From Eubacterium sp. MSJ-21 (GTDB lineage Bacteria > Bacillota > Clostridia > Lachnospirales > Lachnospiraceae): a stretch of 64,000 nucleotides of DNA. Below the pieces are notes generated by a model that saw only the letters and a list, made by a program, of their open reading frames with translations, made no database searches and was not told the origin of the DNA. Shown piece after piece: positions 24,335 through 32,643 of this stretch (position 1 is the first letter of the stretch; each line of letters opens with the position of its first letter). Where the stretch lies: contig NZ_JAHLPZ010000001.1 of the NCBI RefSeq assembly GCF_018918185.1, positions 124,001 to 188,000 of the forward strand, read 5' to 3'. The position numbers and the translations under genes were made by a program.

Positions 24335-24997
24335 ATGAAGAATTTGACAGAGCTGGTATTTATTTTAGACAGAAGTGGATCAATGAGCGGGCTTGAGGCG
24401 GACACGATAGGGGGATTCAACAGCATGATTGAGAAGCAGAAGAAGGAAGCTGGTGAAGTTCTTGTATCGGTCGTATTGTTTGACGATCAGACAGAGGTGA
24501 TCTATGACCGGGTGGACATCAAGCAGATTCAGCCGATGACAGACGAGCAGTATTTTGTGCGGGGTTGTACGGCATTGTTAGATGCATTAGGTGGTGCAAT
24601 CAGTCATATCAAGGATGTACGCAAGCGTATGCCGGAGTCGGAACGCCCGGAGAAGACAATCTTCATTATCACGACAGATGGTATGGAAAATGCAAGCCAC
24701 AGATATAATTATGCGAAGATCAAGAAAATGATTGAGAAGCGGCAGGCGAAAAACTGGGAATTTATCTTCCTTGGAGCAAACATCGATGCAGTCGCAGAAG
24801 CAGGACGCATGGGAATCAGAGCCGGCCGTGCCGTCAATTACCATTGTGATGCTGCCGGAACAGCACTCAATTACAAGGTCTTAAGTCAGACTGTAGCCAT
24901 GATGCGTAGCTGCGAATCCGCACAGGATATGACAGACTTTCTAGATGAAGAAGATTGCTTCGAGGAGATTGAGGAGGATTATGCAAGGAGGAAATAG
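24335..24997 (+). CDS. Cytosolic von Willebrand factor A (VWA) domain protein
   Basis: A 220-residue single VWA domain without signal peptide. The MIDAS metal site is DRSGSMSG near the N-terminus, with GCTALLDALG and ITTDGMENAS supplying the Thr and Asp ligands. The start at 24335 has a tggaggt ribosome site; the longer frame starting at 24284 has none. Cytosolic VWA proteins act as metal-dependent protein interaction modules. It follows the macro-domain gene across a terminator and ends one base before the stop of the convergent permease gene. Confidence 0.82.
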   Translation: MKNLTELVFILDRSGSMSGLEADTIGGFNSMIEKQKKEAGEVLVSVVLFDDQTEVIYDRVDIKQIQPMTDEQYFVRGCTALLDALGGAISHIKDVRKRMPESERPEKTIFIITTDGMENASHRYNYAKIKKMIEKRQAKNWEFIFLGANIDAVAEAGRMGIRAGRAVNYHCDAAGTALNYKVLSQTVAMMRSCESAQDMTDFLDEEDCFEEIEEDYARRK

Positions 24998-24998
24998 T

Positions 24999-26108
24999 CT
25001 AAGAGGTTAGACTATACATCCCCATCAACCCAGCCAGAAACACCACATTGACAACCGTAAACCACAGAAAATATTTCCCCTTTTTGCCCGGATACTCCCG
25101 GGCAATTTGCTTATAGGAGATCAGGCTTGCCATCGAAGCGATGAGTGTACCGAGTCCACCGAGGTTGGTGCCGATGATAAGTGCTTTGTAATTTGTTGTA
25201 AATCCAGACAGCAAAAGGGCGGTCGGCACGTTACTGATGATCTGGCTGGCACCGATTGCAATGTATGTTTCCCGTCCGGTAATGATGCTTTCAAGGAAGG
25301 ACTGGAAAGCAGGCACGCGCTCCATATTTCCGATGAATACGAAAAATCCGATAAATGTGCCGAGCAGTGCGTAGTCCACGTGAAGCAGAGTTTTTCGCGA
25401 TACAAGCAGGAACAGTACAAGAATAATCGCGAACAGGATGCGGATGTCCAGAAGTTTGGCGACATTCAACAGGCACAGCACAAATGCGATGCTGTAAAGG
25501 ATGATTTGCCTTTTCGGAAGTTTAACTGCATGGTCGTTCCGATCGATTACAATGGCATGCTGTTTGATGAAGAACATGGAAATCAGGATTCCAAGCAGCG
25601 AAGCAATCGTGTAAGGGAGCATAATTTCCACGAATGTACCGAGGGACATGCCGGATTTCGCATATAGATACAAGTTCTGTGGATTCCCCATCGGCATAAG
25701 CATACTTCCGAGGTTTGCAGCGATTGTCTGCATCACAACGACCGGGATGATCAGATGTTCCTTCTCCGACATGGAAAGCACAATGATTGCAAACGGCACA
25801 AAGGTGATCAGTGAGACATCGTTTGTGATAAACATGCTGAACACAAATGGAAGCAACACCAGTACAAGAAATAATTGTCTTGTTGTATGAACGTGTGCAA
25901 GCAGTGCATTTCCGATCGTGCGGAACAGACCGGTTTCCTTGAATCCAGCCATAACAGCCATTAGGCAGAACAGGAGTGTGATGGAATGCCAGTCGATGTA
26001 GGAGATGTATTTTCTGTCCGGATGGACGAGGAACATGGAGAGGATGGCGAGCACGAGGCTTACCATTAGGATGGTTTCTCTTTTTATAAATACAAGTATT
26101 TTCTTCAT
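24999..26108 (-). CDS. SLC13/ArsB-superfamily anion permease
   Basis: A 369-residue polytopic membrane protein of the ion transporter superfamily that includes SLC13, CitM and ArsB. Two related halves carry SMFITNDVSLITFVPFAIIV and GASQIISNVPTALLLSGFT, the paired re-entrant loop motifs (NDV and NVP), plus MPMGNPQNLYLY. Substrates could be di/tricarboxylates, sulfate or sodium/proton exchange; sequence alone does not decide. The start at 26108 has only a weak ribosome site (cgagat), so the exact N-terminus is uncertain. Confidence 0.8.
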   Translation of the reverse strand: MKKILVFIKRETILMVSLVLAILSMFLVHPDRKYISYIDWHSITLLFCLMAVMAGFKETGLFRTIGNALLAHVHTTRQLFLVLVLLPFVFSMFITNDVSLITFVPFAIIVLSMSEKEHLIIPVVVMQTIAANLGSMLMPMGNPQNLYLYAKSGMSLGTFVEIMLPYTIASLLGILISMFFIKQHAIVIDRNDHAVKLPKRQIILYSIAFVLCLLNVAKLLDIRILFAIILVLFLLVSRKTLLHVDYALLGTFIGFFVFIGNMERVPAFQSFLESIITGRETYIAIGASQIISNVPTALLLSGFTTNYKALIIGTNLGGLGTLIASMASLISYKQIAREYPGKKGKYFLWFTVVNVVFLAGLMGMYSLTS

Positions 26109-26524
26109 AATGTATCTCGATTCTATAAGTTTATGGTCATTATAATCTGTCACCACGCGGAAGCGTGATGACCTGCGCACGCATCAGCGTGCTACATTAT
26201 ATCACGTAGTCGTGAAAATTAAAGAGAAAGTAGAAAGAAAAAGTACATTGATGAATATAAAATCAATATAAAATCATGTTGAGCATTTTTAAAAAAGTCC
26301 TTGACATGTTGAGTTCGATTATGCTAGGCTACTACCAAAGCATAAGTTTCATATAGTAGCTTTTAGACAGCTGCTTTCTACGAATAGTCAAATTATTGAT
26401 TCTTGAACATTCATGCTTTTAAATTCAAATCATTTAATTTAAGATGCAGGAGTATTCAAGAAAGGTAGTTTTGGGCTATGTTTGCCGATGGATTTCTCCT
26501 GCGAAAGCCAAAGGAGGACGAAAT
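26109..26524. other. Divergent intergenic region (SLC13 / Rpn)
   Basis: A 416-bp gap. On the minus strand it holds two small hairpins (CACGCTGATGCGTG and ATCACGCTTCCGCGTGGT) in the leader of the permease gene and a TATAAT-like box near 26196. On the plus strand it holds a promoter at 26301-26330. The remaining sequence up to the Rpn gene is AT-rich, and I see no further structure. Confidence 0.45.
26301..26330 (+). promoter_or_regulatory. Promoter of the Rpn-type nuclease gene
   Basis: TTGACA (26301-26306), an 18-bp spacer and TAGGCT (26325-26330). Confidence 0.45.
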
Positions 26525-27460
26525 ATGGCAAACAGAGAGTACAAAAGTGACGTATTTAGTATGTTGTTGGAGGACAGGGCGAGAGCGTTGGATGTCTACA
26601 ATGCGATGGCAGGGACGGCATACACCGATCCGGAGATTATCGAGATTCATACGCTGGAAAGCGGTGTATCACTGACCGTGCACAATGATGCATCGTTTGT
26701 GGTGAGCATGGATTCGGTGCTGAATATCTACGAGCACCAGTCGACGTATAACCCGAACATGCCACTTCGGGAACTGATTTATTTTGTGACAATCATCAAG
26801 AAGCTGGTCGAAAACAGATATCTGCTCAGTCACAAGTTGGTGAAGATACCGACACCGAAGTTCGCAGTGTTCTACAATGGAGAAAAAACGAGACCGGAAC
26901 GAGAAGTGCTGAAATTGTCCGATGCATATGAAAACCAGTCGGACGAACCGCAGTTAGAGCTGATATGTACCGTGTATAACATCAATCCGGGAAATAATGA
27001 GGATTTGAAGAAGCGGAGCCAGACACTGCGGGAGTATATGATATTTGTTGGATATGTAAATGAGAATCTTGCAAAGGCAAAAAAGGGCGACAAGGATTAT
27101 GCGACCGCAATCAAAGATGCGGTGAGCCGCTGTATTGCAGAAGATATCCTGAAGGATTTTTTGCTGGAACGCGGAGAGGATGTGCAGAAAATTATGATGT
27201 TTGATCTGACATACGAAAAACAGATGGAGAATGCGAAACGGGAATGGTACAATGATGGTGCGAAAGAAGGTGCAATTCATCAATTAGCTTCTTTCATTGT
27301 AAAAAAGGTGAAGAAAAATAAAACGCTTGAGGAAATCGCTGATGAGCTCGAAGAATCAATCGAAACTATCCAGCCAATATATGATATTGTGAACAAACAT
27401 GCACCGAAATACGATGTAGATGCGATTACTGCAGAGGTATTAGAAGTACGGAATAAATAG
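26525..27460 (+). CDS. Rpn-family PD-(D/E)XK nuclease (transposase-like)
   Basis: A 311-residue protein of the Rpn / transposase_31-like family, DNA nucleases linked to RecA-independent recombination and possibly to defence. The core is visible as YKSDVFSMLLEDRARALDVYNAM, VVSMDSVLNIYEHQSTYNPNMP (the EHQS motif holding catalytic residues) and a C-terminal helical region (AIHQLASFIVKKVKKNKTLEEIADELE). I chose ATG 26525 because of its aaaggagg ribosome site; the frame is open for 81 bp upstream. No transposon ends are seen around it. Confidence 0.82.
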   Translation: MANREYKSDVFSMLLEDRARALDVYNAMAGTAYTDPEIIEIHTLESGVSLTVHNDASFVVSMDSVLNIYEHQSTYNPNMPLRELIYFVTIIKKLVENRYLLSHKLVKIPTPKFAVFYNGEKTRPEREVLKLSDAYENQSDEPQLELICTVYNINPGNNEDLKKRSQTLREYMIFVGYVNENLAKAKKGDKDYATAIKDAVSRCIAEDILKDFLLERGEDVQKIMMFDLTYEKQMENAKREWYNDGAKEGAIHQLASFIVKKVKKNKTLEEIADELEESIETIQPIYDIVNKHAPKYDVDAITAEVLEVRNK

Positions 27461-27473
27461 CTATGAATAAGTG

Positions 27474-27516
27474 AGGACAGGATAGTTGATCAAAGGTCAA
27501 CTGTCCTGTTTTTGCA
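27474..27516 (+). terminator. Intrinsic terminator after Rpn gene
   Basis: A long hairpin with arms GGACAG..AGTTGA and TCAACT..CTGTCC followed by a T run. Confidence 0.85.
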
Positions 27517-27545
27517 AATGTGAAGATATGCATAGAAAAAACACC

Positions 27546-27574
27546 TTGACACCACAAAATCCATTTGATAAAAT
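27546..27574 (+). promoter_or_regulatory. Promoter of the DUF2798 leader
   Basis: TTGACA (27546-27551), a 17-bp spacer and TAAAAT (27569-27574), close to the consensus. A second start is possible from an extended -10 box (TGATATAAT, 27645-27653). Confidence 0.65.
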
Positions 27575-27579
27575 GAGCA

Positions 27580-27846
27580 ATGCGGCGGCTGTGCTTGCAC
27601 AAGCTGGCATATTGCGAAAACACACATGGAGCCGTTAGGCGACATGATATAATCCACACTCGGAAAGAGGAGGAACCGCTATGAACGAAGTTCATATTGA
27701 AAACCGGTTCCGACGACCTGCCGCCGAACGAATGTGAGGGGGCGTTACAACATTATAGAAGGTTACTATTGGAAACGCACATTCTCTTTGGAATGATAAC
27801 GAACAACACAGTCTGTTAAAAATTATCATTTTAAGGAGGTTTTTTT
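27580..27846 (+). promoter_or_regulatory. Structured leader of the DUF2798 gene
   Basis: A leader of about 265 nt. It holds a hairpin (TGTGCTTGCACA within a longer GCAAT/ATTGC stem, about 27587-27616), a second hairpin (GCCGTTAGGC, 27631-27640), an extended -10 box, and a conserved block (27669-27744) that also occurs at 51106-51182. That block contains an SD and an 18-codon ORF. About 100 nt separate the block from the gene. Confidence 0.5.
27681..27737 (+). CDS. Conserved 18-codon leader ORF, copy A
   Basis: The ORF encodes MNEVHIENRFRRPAAERM and has an aggagg SD 7 nt upstream of the ATG. The second copy at 51119 shares MNEV, FRR and AAERM. Identity at the nucleotide level extends past the stop codon (GGGGGCG). 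The segment GGAACC at the SD pairs with GGTTCC over codons 8-10, so the SD can be occluded. It lies 109 bp before the DUF2798 gene. It is likely a regulatory leader peptide or small protein of unknown role. Confidence 0.5.
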   Translation: MNEVHIENRFRRPAAERM

Positions 27847-28341
27847 ATGCCAAAAACAAAGTTTCAAGAGGTTATTTTCACGATTATGATGGTGTTCGTC
27901 ATGGTGTATGCGATGATCTGCTACAACATTGCACTGAACATCGGAGGAATGAGCAGCGAAGTGTTCCTGTCCGCATTCCATGAGCTTGTCATCATGGGAC
28001 CGATTGCATTTGTGCTTGATTTCTTTTTTGTCGGTACAATTGCGAAGAAGAAAGCGTTGAAGATCGTGAACCCGGAGAAGGAAAATCCGTTCCATCTCGT
28101 TCTTGCAATCTCATTTATCTCAGTCGCATTTATGTGTCCGCTTATGAGTCTGGCAGCAACCATTTTATTTAAGCATGCGGGAAATCAGTTTATTGCCGTC
28201 TGGTTACAGACATGTGCATTTAATTTCCCGATGGCACTGTGCTGGCAGATATTTTATGCGGGACCACTTGTACGTTTCCTGTTCCGCCTGATCTTCCGCG
28301 AGAAGCAGAAAGAGGGAAATATGCAGAAAGCATTTGAATAA
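27847..28341 (+). CDS. DUF2798-type small membrane protein
   Basis: A 164-residue protein with about four membrane helices (VIFTIMMVFVMVYAMICYN, ELVIMGPIAFVLDFFFVG, AISFISVAFMCPLMSLAAT, FNFPMALCWQIFYAG). The two halves look like related pairs of helices, as in the DUF2798 family. The function is unknown; transport has been suggested for relatives. It has a perfect aaggagg ribosome site and a long leader with a conserved small ORF, which implies strong regulation. A terminator follows after 17 bp, so it is expressed alone. Confidence 0.7.
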   Translation: MPKTKFQEVIFTIMMVFVMVYAMICYNIALNIGGMSSEVFLSAFHELVIMGPIAFVLDFFFVGTIAKKKALKIVNPEKENPFHLVLAISFISVAFMCPLMSLAATILFKHAGNQFIAVWLQTCAFNFPMALCWQIFYAGPLVRFLFRLIFREKQKEGNMQKAFE

Positions 28342-28357
28342 CGAATGATAGAATACA

Positions 28358-28388
28358 GAAAAAGGCTGCGTCAGGCAGCCTTTTTTTC
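28358..28388 (+). terminator. Intrinsic terminator after DUF2798 gene
   Basis: AAAAAGGCTGC and GCAGCCTTTTT form a perfect stem with a short loop and a T run. Confidence 0.9.
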
Positions 28389-28423
28389 GCTTATGATTCC
28401 ATAAAAATCCTTTTGATTTCTTG

Positions 28424-28452
28424 TTGCAAAATCTCCCCTGCTCGTGCATAAT
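28424..28452 (+). promoter_or_regulatory. Promoter of uraA-upp
   Basis: TTGCAA (28424-28429), a 17-bp spacer and CATAAT (28447-28452). The leader would be about 45 nt, without room for a PyrR attenuator. Confidence 0.5.
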
Positions 28453-28503
28453 AGAATACAAATAAATTCTCTTAACGATGAGAGAGGGAAAGAGGTAAAA
28501 ACT

Positions 28504-29901
28504 ATGAGCGACACAAATGATGGAGCAGTCAGAGACGCGAAAAAGCTTGGATTACCGAAGGTTTTGATCTTGGGATTACAGCATATGTTTGCAATGTTTG
28601 GTGCAACTATTCTGGTCCCAATTTTAGTGTCCGGGTATTTTGCAGATGCATGTGGAGAGCCGTTGACCAGAGGACTTACCGTATCGGTAACACTGTTCTG
28701 CGCGGGATTTGGTACATTGCTTTTCCATGTATGTTCGAAGTTTAAGGTACCGGCATTTCTTGGATCTTCCTTTGCATTCTTAGGTGGATTTTCTACCGTA
28801 GCCAATCTGGATACCGGCAAATTCGCCGATATGGCAGCAAATGACAAGGTAGCTTATGCCTGTGGTGGCGTTGTGGTAGCCGGTGCACTATATTTGGTTA
28901 TGGCTTTGATTATCAAGCTGGTTGGCGTAAACCGCGTGATGCGTTTCCTTCCACCAGTTGTAACCGGGCCGATCATTATCTGTATCGGACTTTCACTTGC
29001 ACCGTCAGCCATCTCCAATGCCAGCACAAACTGGTGGCTTGCACTGATTGCGTTAGCGGTTATCATCATCTTCAATATTTGGGGTAAGGGTATGTTCAAG
29101 ATTATCCCGATTCTGATGGGTGTTGTGATTTCTTACGTGGTAGCCGTGATCATGAATGCGGCAGGACTTACGAATCCAGATGGTAGTGCGATTATCGCAT
29201 TTGAGTCGGTGAAATCAGCAAGCTTTTTCGGTGTACCACAGTTCCAGTTCGCGAAATTTGATCTCACAACGATTCTGGTTATGGCACCAATCGCGATCGC
29301 AGCGATGATGGAGCATGTAGGAGATATGTCAGCCATCTCAGCAACCGTTGGTAAGAACTTTATTCAGGATCCAGGTCTGCATCGTACATTGGTTGGTGAT
29401 GGTCTTGCAACTGCATTCGCAGGTGCAATCGGTGGACCAGCGAATACAACATATGGCGAGAACACAGGTGTATTGGAGCTTTCCAAGGTGTACGATCCAA
29501 TGGTTGTCCGTCTGGCAGCCGTATTTGCGATTATCCTGTCCTTCATTCCGAAGTTTGCAGCCGTGATCTCTACGATGCCATCCGCAATCATCGGTGGTGT
29601 ATCCTTCATGTTATATGGTATGATTTCAGCCATCGGTGTGCGTAATGTCGTTGAGAACAGAGTAGATCTGACACGTTCCAGAAACCTGATTATCGCAGGT
29701 GTTATCTTTGTCTGCGGACTTGGTTTCTCAAATGGTATTACATTTACAATTGGGGAGACATCTATCACACTGACAGCACTTGCTATTGCAGCGATTGCTG
29801 GAATTCTGTTAAATGCGATTCTGCCGGGAAATGATTATCAGTTTGGTGCAAACCCAGATGGTGACCAGAGTCGTGGTGTCTTTGTAAAGTCTAAGGAATA
29901 A
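28504..29901 (+). CDS. uraA: Uracil permease (NCS2 family)
   Basis: A 465-residue nucleobase:cation symporter-2 with about 12-14 hydrophobic helices. Family features are LGLQHMFAMFGATILVPIL at the N-terminus, PPVVTGPIIICIGLSLAPSA in the first half, MEHVGDMSAISATVGKNF, and GGPANTTYGENTGVLELSKV, the substrate-binding Glu region of UraA. I chose ATG 28504 because of its aaagaggt ribosome site. It is followed after 44 bp by upp, so uracil uptake is coupled to its conversion to UMP. Confidence 0.92.
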   Translation: MSDTNDGAVRDAKKLGLPKVLILGLQHMFAMFGATILVPILVSGYFADACGEPLTRGLTVSVTLFCAGFGTLLFHVCSKFKVPAFLGSSFAFLGGFSTVANLDTGKFADMAANDKVAYACGGVVVAGALYLVMALIIKLVGVNRVMRFLPPVVTGPIIICIGLSLAPSAISNASTNWWLALIALAVIIIFNIWGKGMFKIIPILMGVVISYVVAVIMNAAGLTNPDGSAIIAFESVKSASFFGVPQFQFAKFDLTTILVMAPIAIAAMMEHVGDMSAISATVGKNFIQDPGLHRTLVGDGLATAFAGAIGGPANTTYGENTGVLELSKVYDPMVVRLAAVFAIILSFIPKFAAVISTMPSAIIGGVSFMLYGMISAIGVRNVVENRVDLTRSRNLIIAGVIFVCGLGFSNGITFTIGETSITLTALAIAAIAGILLNAILPGNDYQFGANPDGDQSRGVFVKSKE

Positions 29902-29945
29902 ATATAATAACAAAAGCAAAAAACTAGAAAAAAGGAGATTACAAA

Positions 29946-30590
29946 ATGGATTTTAAAAACGAAAAAAATATTACGATTTTTGAGCATCCGTTGATTCAGC
30001 ATAAGATTTCGATTCTGCGTGACAAGAATACAGGAACCAATGAGTTCCGGAAGCTCGTAGAGGAGATTGCGATGCTTGAAGGATTTGAAGCACTTGGTGA
30101 CCTGCCATTGCAAGATGTGGAGATTGAGACTCCGATCGAGAAATGTATGACTCCGATGATTTCCGGCCGTAAGCTCGCTATCGTTCCAATTCTTCGTGCA
30201 GGTCTTGGTATGGTGCCGGGCGTGCTTGCTCTTGTACCATCTGCAAAGGTTGGACATATCGGTATGTACCGGGATGAGGAGTCGCACATTCCACATGAGT
30301 ATTACTGTAAGCTTCCGAATCCGATTGATGAGAGAATTATCGTGGTAACCGATCCGATGCTTGCAACCGGTGGCTCCGCCGTGGATGCGATCACACAGAT
30401 TAAGGAACATGGTGGGAAGAAGATTAAGTTCATGTGTATCATTGCAGCACCGGAAGGTGTACAGAAGCTGCATGAGGCACATCCAGATGTGCAGATCTAT
30501 GTGGGTCATCTGGATCGTGAGTTGAATGAGAATGCCTACATCTGTCCTGGGCTTGGCGATGCGGGCGACCGTATCTTCGGTACAAAATAA
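29946..30590 (+). CDS. upp: Uracil phosphoribosyltransferase
   Basis: A 214-residue pyrimidine salvage enzyme (uracil + PRPP to UMP + PPi). Visible motifs are [41 protein letters not shown], the PRPP-binding loop [16 protein letters not shown], and the uracil-binding [17 protein letters not shown] at the C-terminus. It is co-transcribed with the permease gene upstream. A terminator-like hairpin follows. Confidence 0.95.
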   Translation: MDFKNEKNITIFEHPLIQHKISILRDKNTGTNEFRKLVEEIAMLEGFEALGDLPLQDVEIETPIEKCMTPMISGRKLAIVPILRAGLGMVPGVLALVPSAKVGHIGMYRDEESHIPHEYYCKLPNPIDERIIVVTDPMLATGGSAVDAITQIKEHGGKKIKFMCIIAAPEGVQKLHEAHPDVQIYVGHLDRELNENAYICPGLGDAGDRIFGTK

Positions 30591-30667
30591 CGGTAAAAAC
30601 TGACTATAAGGTCATATAAGGTCAGATATGTAAAATTAATTAAAAACAGTTCAAACTGACATTGTTA

Positions 30668-30715
30668 AAAGCATAGAGACTGGGTATTTCAATATATCCA
30701 GTTTCTGTGCTTTAA
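30668..30715 (+). terminator. Probable terminator after upp
   Basis: A hairpin with arms AAAGCA.AGA.ACTGG and CCAGT.TCT.TGCTTT; the following T run is short (TTTAATT). Confidence 0.6.
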
Positions 30716-30808
30716 TTATATCCGTAGTTTTCTTGTATGTACAATCTCAGATGTATATCTGCAAGAATATCAGGAAATTATGAAATAAAAGAGCAATCAG
30801 GAGGAACA

Positions 30809-31687
30809 ATGATGAGCGAGAACAGATATGAATTGAATAAGAACCTTGCACAGATGTTAAAGGGTGGCGTTATCATGGACGTTACAACACCGGAGCAGGC
30901 AAGAATTGCACAGGAGGCAGGTGCATGTGCAGTTATGGCATTGGAGAGAATTCCGGCAGATATCCGTGCAGCCGGTGGTGTATCCCGTATGAGTGATCCA
31001 AAGATGATTAAGGGAATTCAGGAAGCAGTTACAATCCCGGTTATGGCAAAATGCCGTATCGGACATTTTGTAGAGGCACAGATCCTTGAAGCAATCGAGA
31101 TTGACTACATCGATGAGAGTGAGGTTTTATCACCAGCCGATGATATCTACCATATTGACAAGACAAAGTTCAAGGTACCGTTTGTGTGTGGCGCACGTGA
31201 TCTTGGCGAGGCACTTCGTCGTATTGAGGAAGGTGCATCTATGATCCGTACAAAGGGTGAGCCGGGAACCGGTGATGTTGTACAGGCAGTTCGCCACATG
31301 CGTGCCATGAACTCTGAGATCCGTCGTATCGTGGGTATGGCAGAGGATGAGATCTACGAAGCAGCAAAGCAGCTTCAGGTACCGGTAGAGCTTGTACGTT
31401 ACGTCCATGAGAATGGCAAGCTTCCGGTTGTAAACTTTGCGGCCGGTGGTGTCGCAACACCAGCGGATGCAGCACTTATGATGCAGCTTGGAGCAGAAGG
31501 TGTATTCGTTGGATCCGGTATCTTCAAGTCCGGAAATCCTGCAAAGCGTGCAGCTGCTATTGTTAAGGCTGTTACAAACTATCAGGATGCAAAGCTTATT
31601 GCAGAACTCTCAGAAGATCTGGGAGAGGCTATGGTCGGAATCAATGAGTCCGAGATCGAGATTCTTATGGCAGAAAGAGGAAAGTAA
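30809..31687 (+). CDS. pdxS: Pyridoxal 5'-phosphate synthase, PdxS subunit
   Basis: A 292-residue (beta/alpha)8 lyase that builds pyridoxal phosphate from ribose 5-phosphate, glyceraldehyde 3-phosphate and ammonia. Motifs are [22 protein letters not shown] (catalytic Lys/Asp region), [61 protein letters not shown] and [14 protein letters not shown]. Two adjacent ATGs (30809, 30812) share an aggagg ribosome site. Ammonia comes from PdxT, whose gene starts one base after this stop. Confidence 0.96.
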   Translation: MMSENRYELNKNLAQMLKGGVIMDVTTPEQARIAQEAGACAVMALERIPADIRAAGGVSRMSDPKMIKGIQEAVTIPVMAKCRIGHFVEAQILEAIEIDYIDESEVLSPADDIYHIDKTKFKVPFVCGARDLGEALRRIEEGASMIRTKGEPGTGDVVQAVRHMRAMNSEIRRIVGMAEDEIYEAAKQLQVPVELVRYVHENGKLPVVNFAAGGVATPADAALMMQLGAEGVFVGSGIFKSGNPAKRAAAIVKAVTNYQDAKLIAELSEDLGEAMVGINESEIEILMAERGK

Positions 31688-31688
31688 G

Positions 31689-32258
31689 ATGAAGATAGGA
31701 ATATTGGCATTGCAGGGTGCATTTGCAGAGCATGAAGCATCCCTTGATAAATTACATATTCCACACTTCGAGATCCGTCAGGCAGACGACCTGCAGGACG
31801 ATATGGATGGACTTATCATTCCGGGCGGCGAAAGCACAGTTATGGGAAAACTTCTGAAGGAGCTTTCCCTGTATGAACCCCTCAAGGCGAAGATCGAGGC
31901 AGGTCTGCCGGTCTTCGGTACCTGTGCAGGCTTGCTGCTTCTGGCAAAGGATATTGACGGAGAGGATGCACTTGGCTTCCGGACAATGAATATCACAGCC
32001 CGTAGAAATGCTTACGGCAGACAGCTTGGCAGCTTCTTCGCAGAAGAAGAGTTCAAGGGAATCGGAACCGTCGGCATGACATTTATCCGCGCACCGTATA
32101 TCGAGAGTGCCGGTGACGGTGTTGACGTCTTAGCAACCTGCGACGGCAAGATCGTAGCTGCCCGTCAGGGCAACCAGCTTGTAACGGCATTCCATCCGGA
32201 ACTAACCGAAGATGTAAAAATTCATCAGTATTTTGTGGATATGATTTCGGAAAACTAA
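31689..32258 (+). CDS. pdxT: Pyridoxal 5'-phosphate synthase, PdxT glutaminase
   Basis: A 189-residue class I glutamine amidotransferase that supplies ammonia to PdxS. The oxyanion and nucleophile motifs are GLIIPGGESTVMGKL and VFGTCAGLLLLAK (catalytic Cys), and the catalytic His and Glu are in TAFHPELTED. The frame is open upstream inside pdxS, but the ATG at 31689 gives the normal length and tight coupling to pdxS. A strong terminator follows. Confidence 0.96.
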   Translation: MKIGILALQGAFAEHEASLDKLHIPHFEIRQADDLQDDMDGLIIPGGESTVMGKLLKELSLYEPLKAKIEAGLPVFGTCAGLLLLAKDIDGEDALGFRTMNITARRNAYGRQLGSFFAEEEFKGIGTVGMTFIRAPYIESAGDGVDVLATCDGKIVAARQGNQLVTAFHPELTEDVKIHQYFVDMISEN

Positions 32259-32269
32259 GCAAAACCACG

Positions 32270-32300
32270 AAAGAACCCTTTTTTCAAGGGTTCTTTTTTA
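32270..32300 (+). terminator. Intrinsic terminator after pdxST
   Basis: AAAGAACCCTT and AAGGGTTCTTT form a perfect stem followed by a T run. Confidence 0.9.
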
Positions 32301-32315
32301 ATGCCATTTCTCTGA

Positions 32316-32344
32316 TTGTATTTGCCCCTCACATCTAGTATAAT
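32316..32344 (+). promoter_or_regulatory. Promoter upstream of element copy 2 / carB
   Basis: TTGTAT (32316-32321), a 17-bp spacer and TATAAT (32339-32344). Transcription would start near 32351, so the palindromic element would lie in the 5' leader of carB (about 293 nt). Confidence 0.55.
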
Positions 32345-32404
32345 TAAGTGATTTTGGATAAAAATTAGGATTTGCTACATAAAAAGATTCAATTTATCCA
32401 ATGA

Positions 32405-32605
32405 GATTGCAAAACATAACAACAGTATATATCGAGTTATTCATAATTACCAATTCGTACGCAGACCATTGGAACACGTCGGCACTTAATGAACGGCAAA
32501 CTTGTTTGACGTGAATTTAGTGTCCGCTACGTGTGGAAGTGAGCAAGAACGCGTCTGCGTAGAATTGTGTATTATGGATAACTCATAGACAATTGTTTTG
32601 CAATC
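32405..32605 (+). repeat. Palindromic structured element, copy 2
   Basis: A 201-bp palindrome with head 32461-32558. Outer arms GATTGCAAAACA / TGTTTTGCAATC and GAGTTAT.CATAAT / ATTATGGATAACTC frame GCAGAC / GTCTGC. Inside are CACGT / ACGTG, GGCACTTAATGA / GAATTTAGTGTCC and a variable tip with CAAAC / GTTTG-type pairing. It lies in the presumed carB leader. Confidence 0.8.
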
Positions 32606-32643
32606 GGGTTAAATATATTACAATATTATACAAGGGGGCAAAT

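Noticed and set aside
26525-27460. Rpn nuclease gene as part of an insertion sequence
   Set aside because: No terminal inverted repeats or target duplications are visible; the gene has its own promoter and terminator.
28388-28503. PyrR-type attenuator before uraA-upp
   Set aside because: No PyrR-binding loop or terminator lies between the promoter and the start; the hairpin at 28358 belongs to the upstream gene.
31488-31688. Longer pdxT reading frame starting inside pdxS
   Set aside because: It only extends the pdxT frame back across the well-supported pdxS gene; the ATG at 31689 gives the normal PdxT N-terminus.
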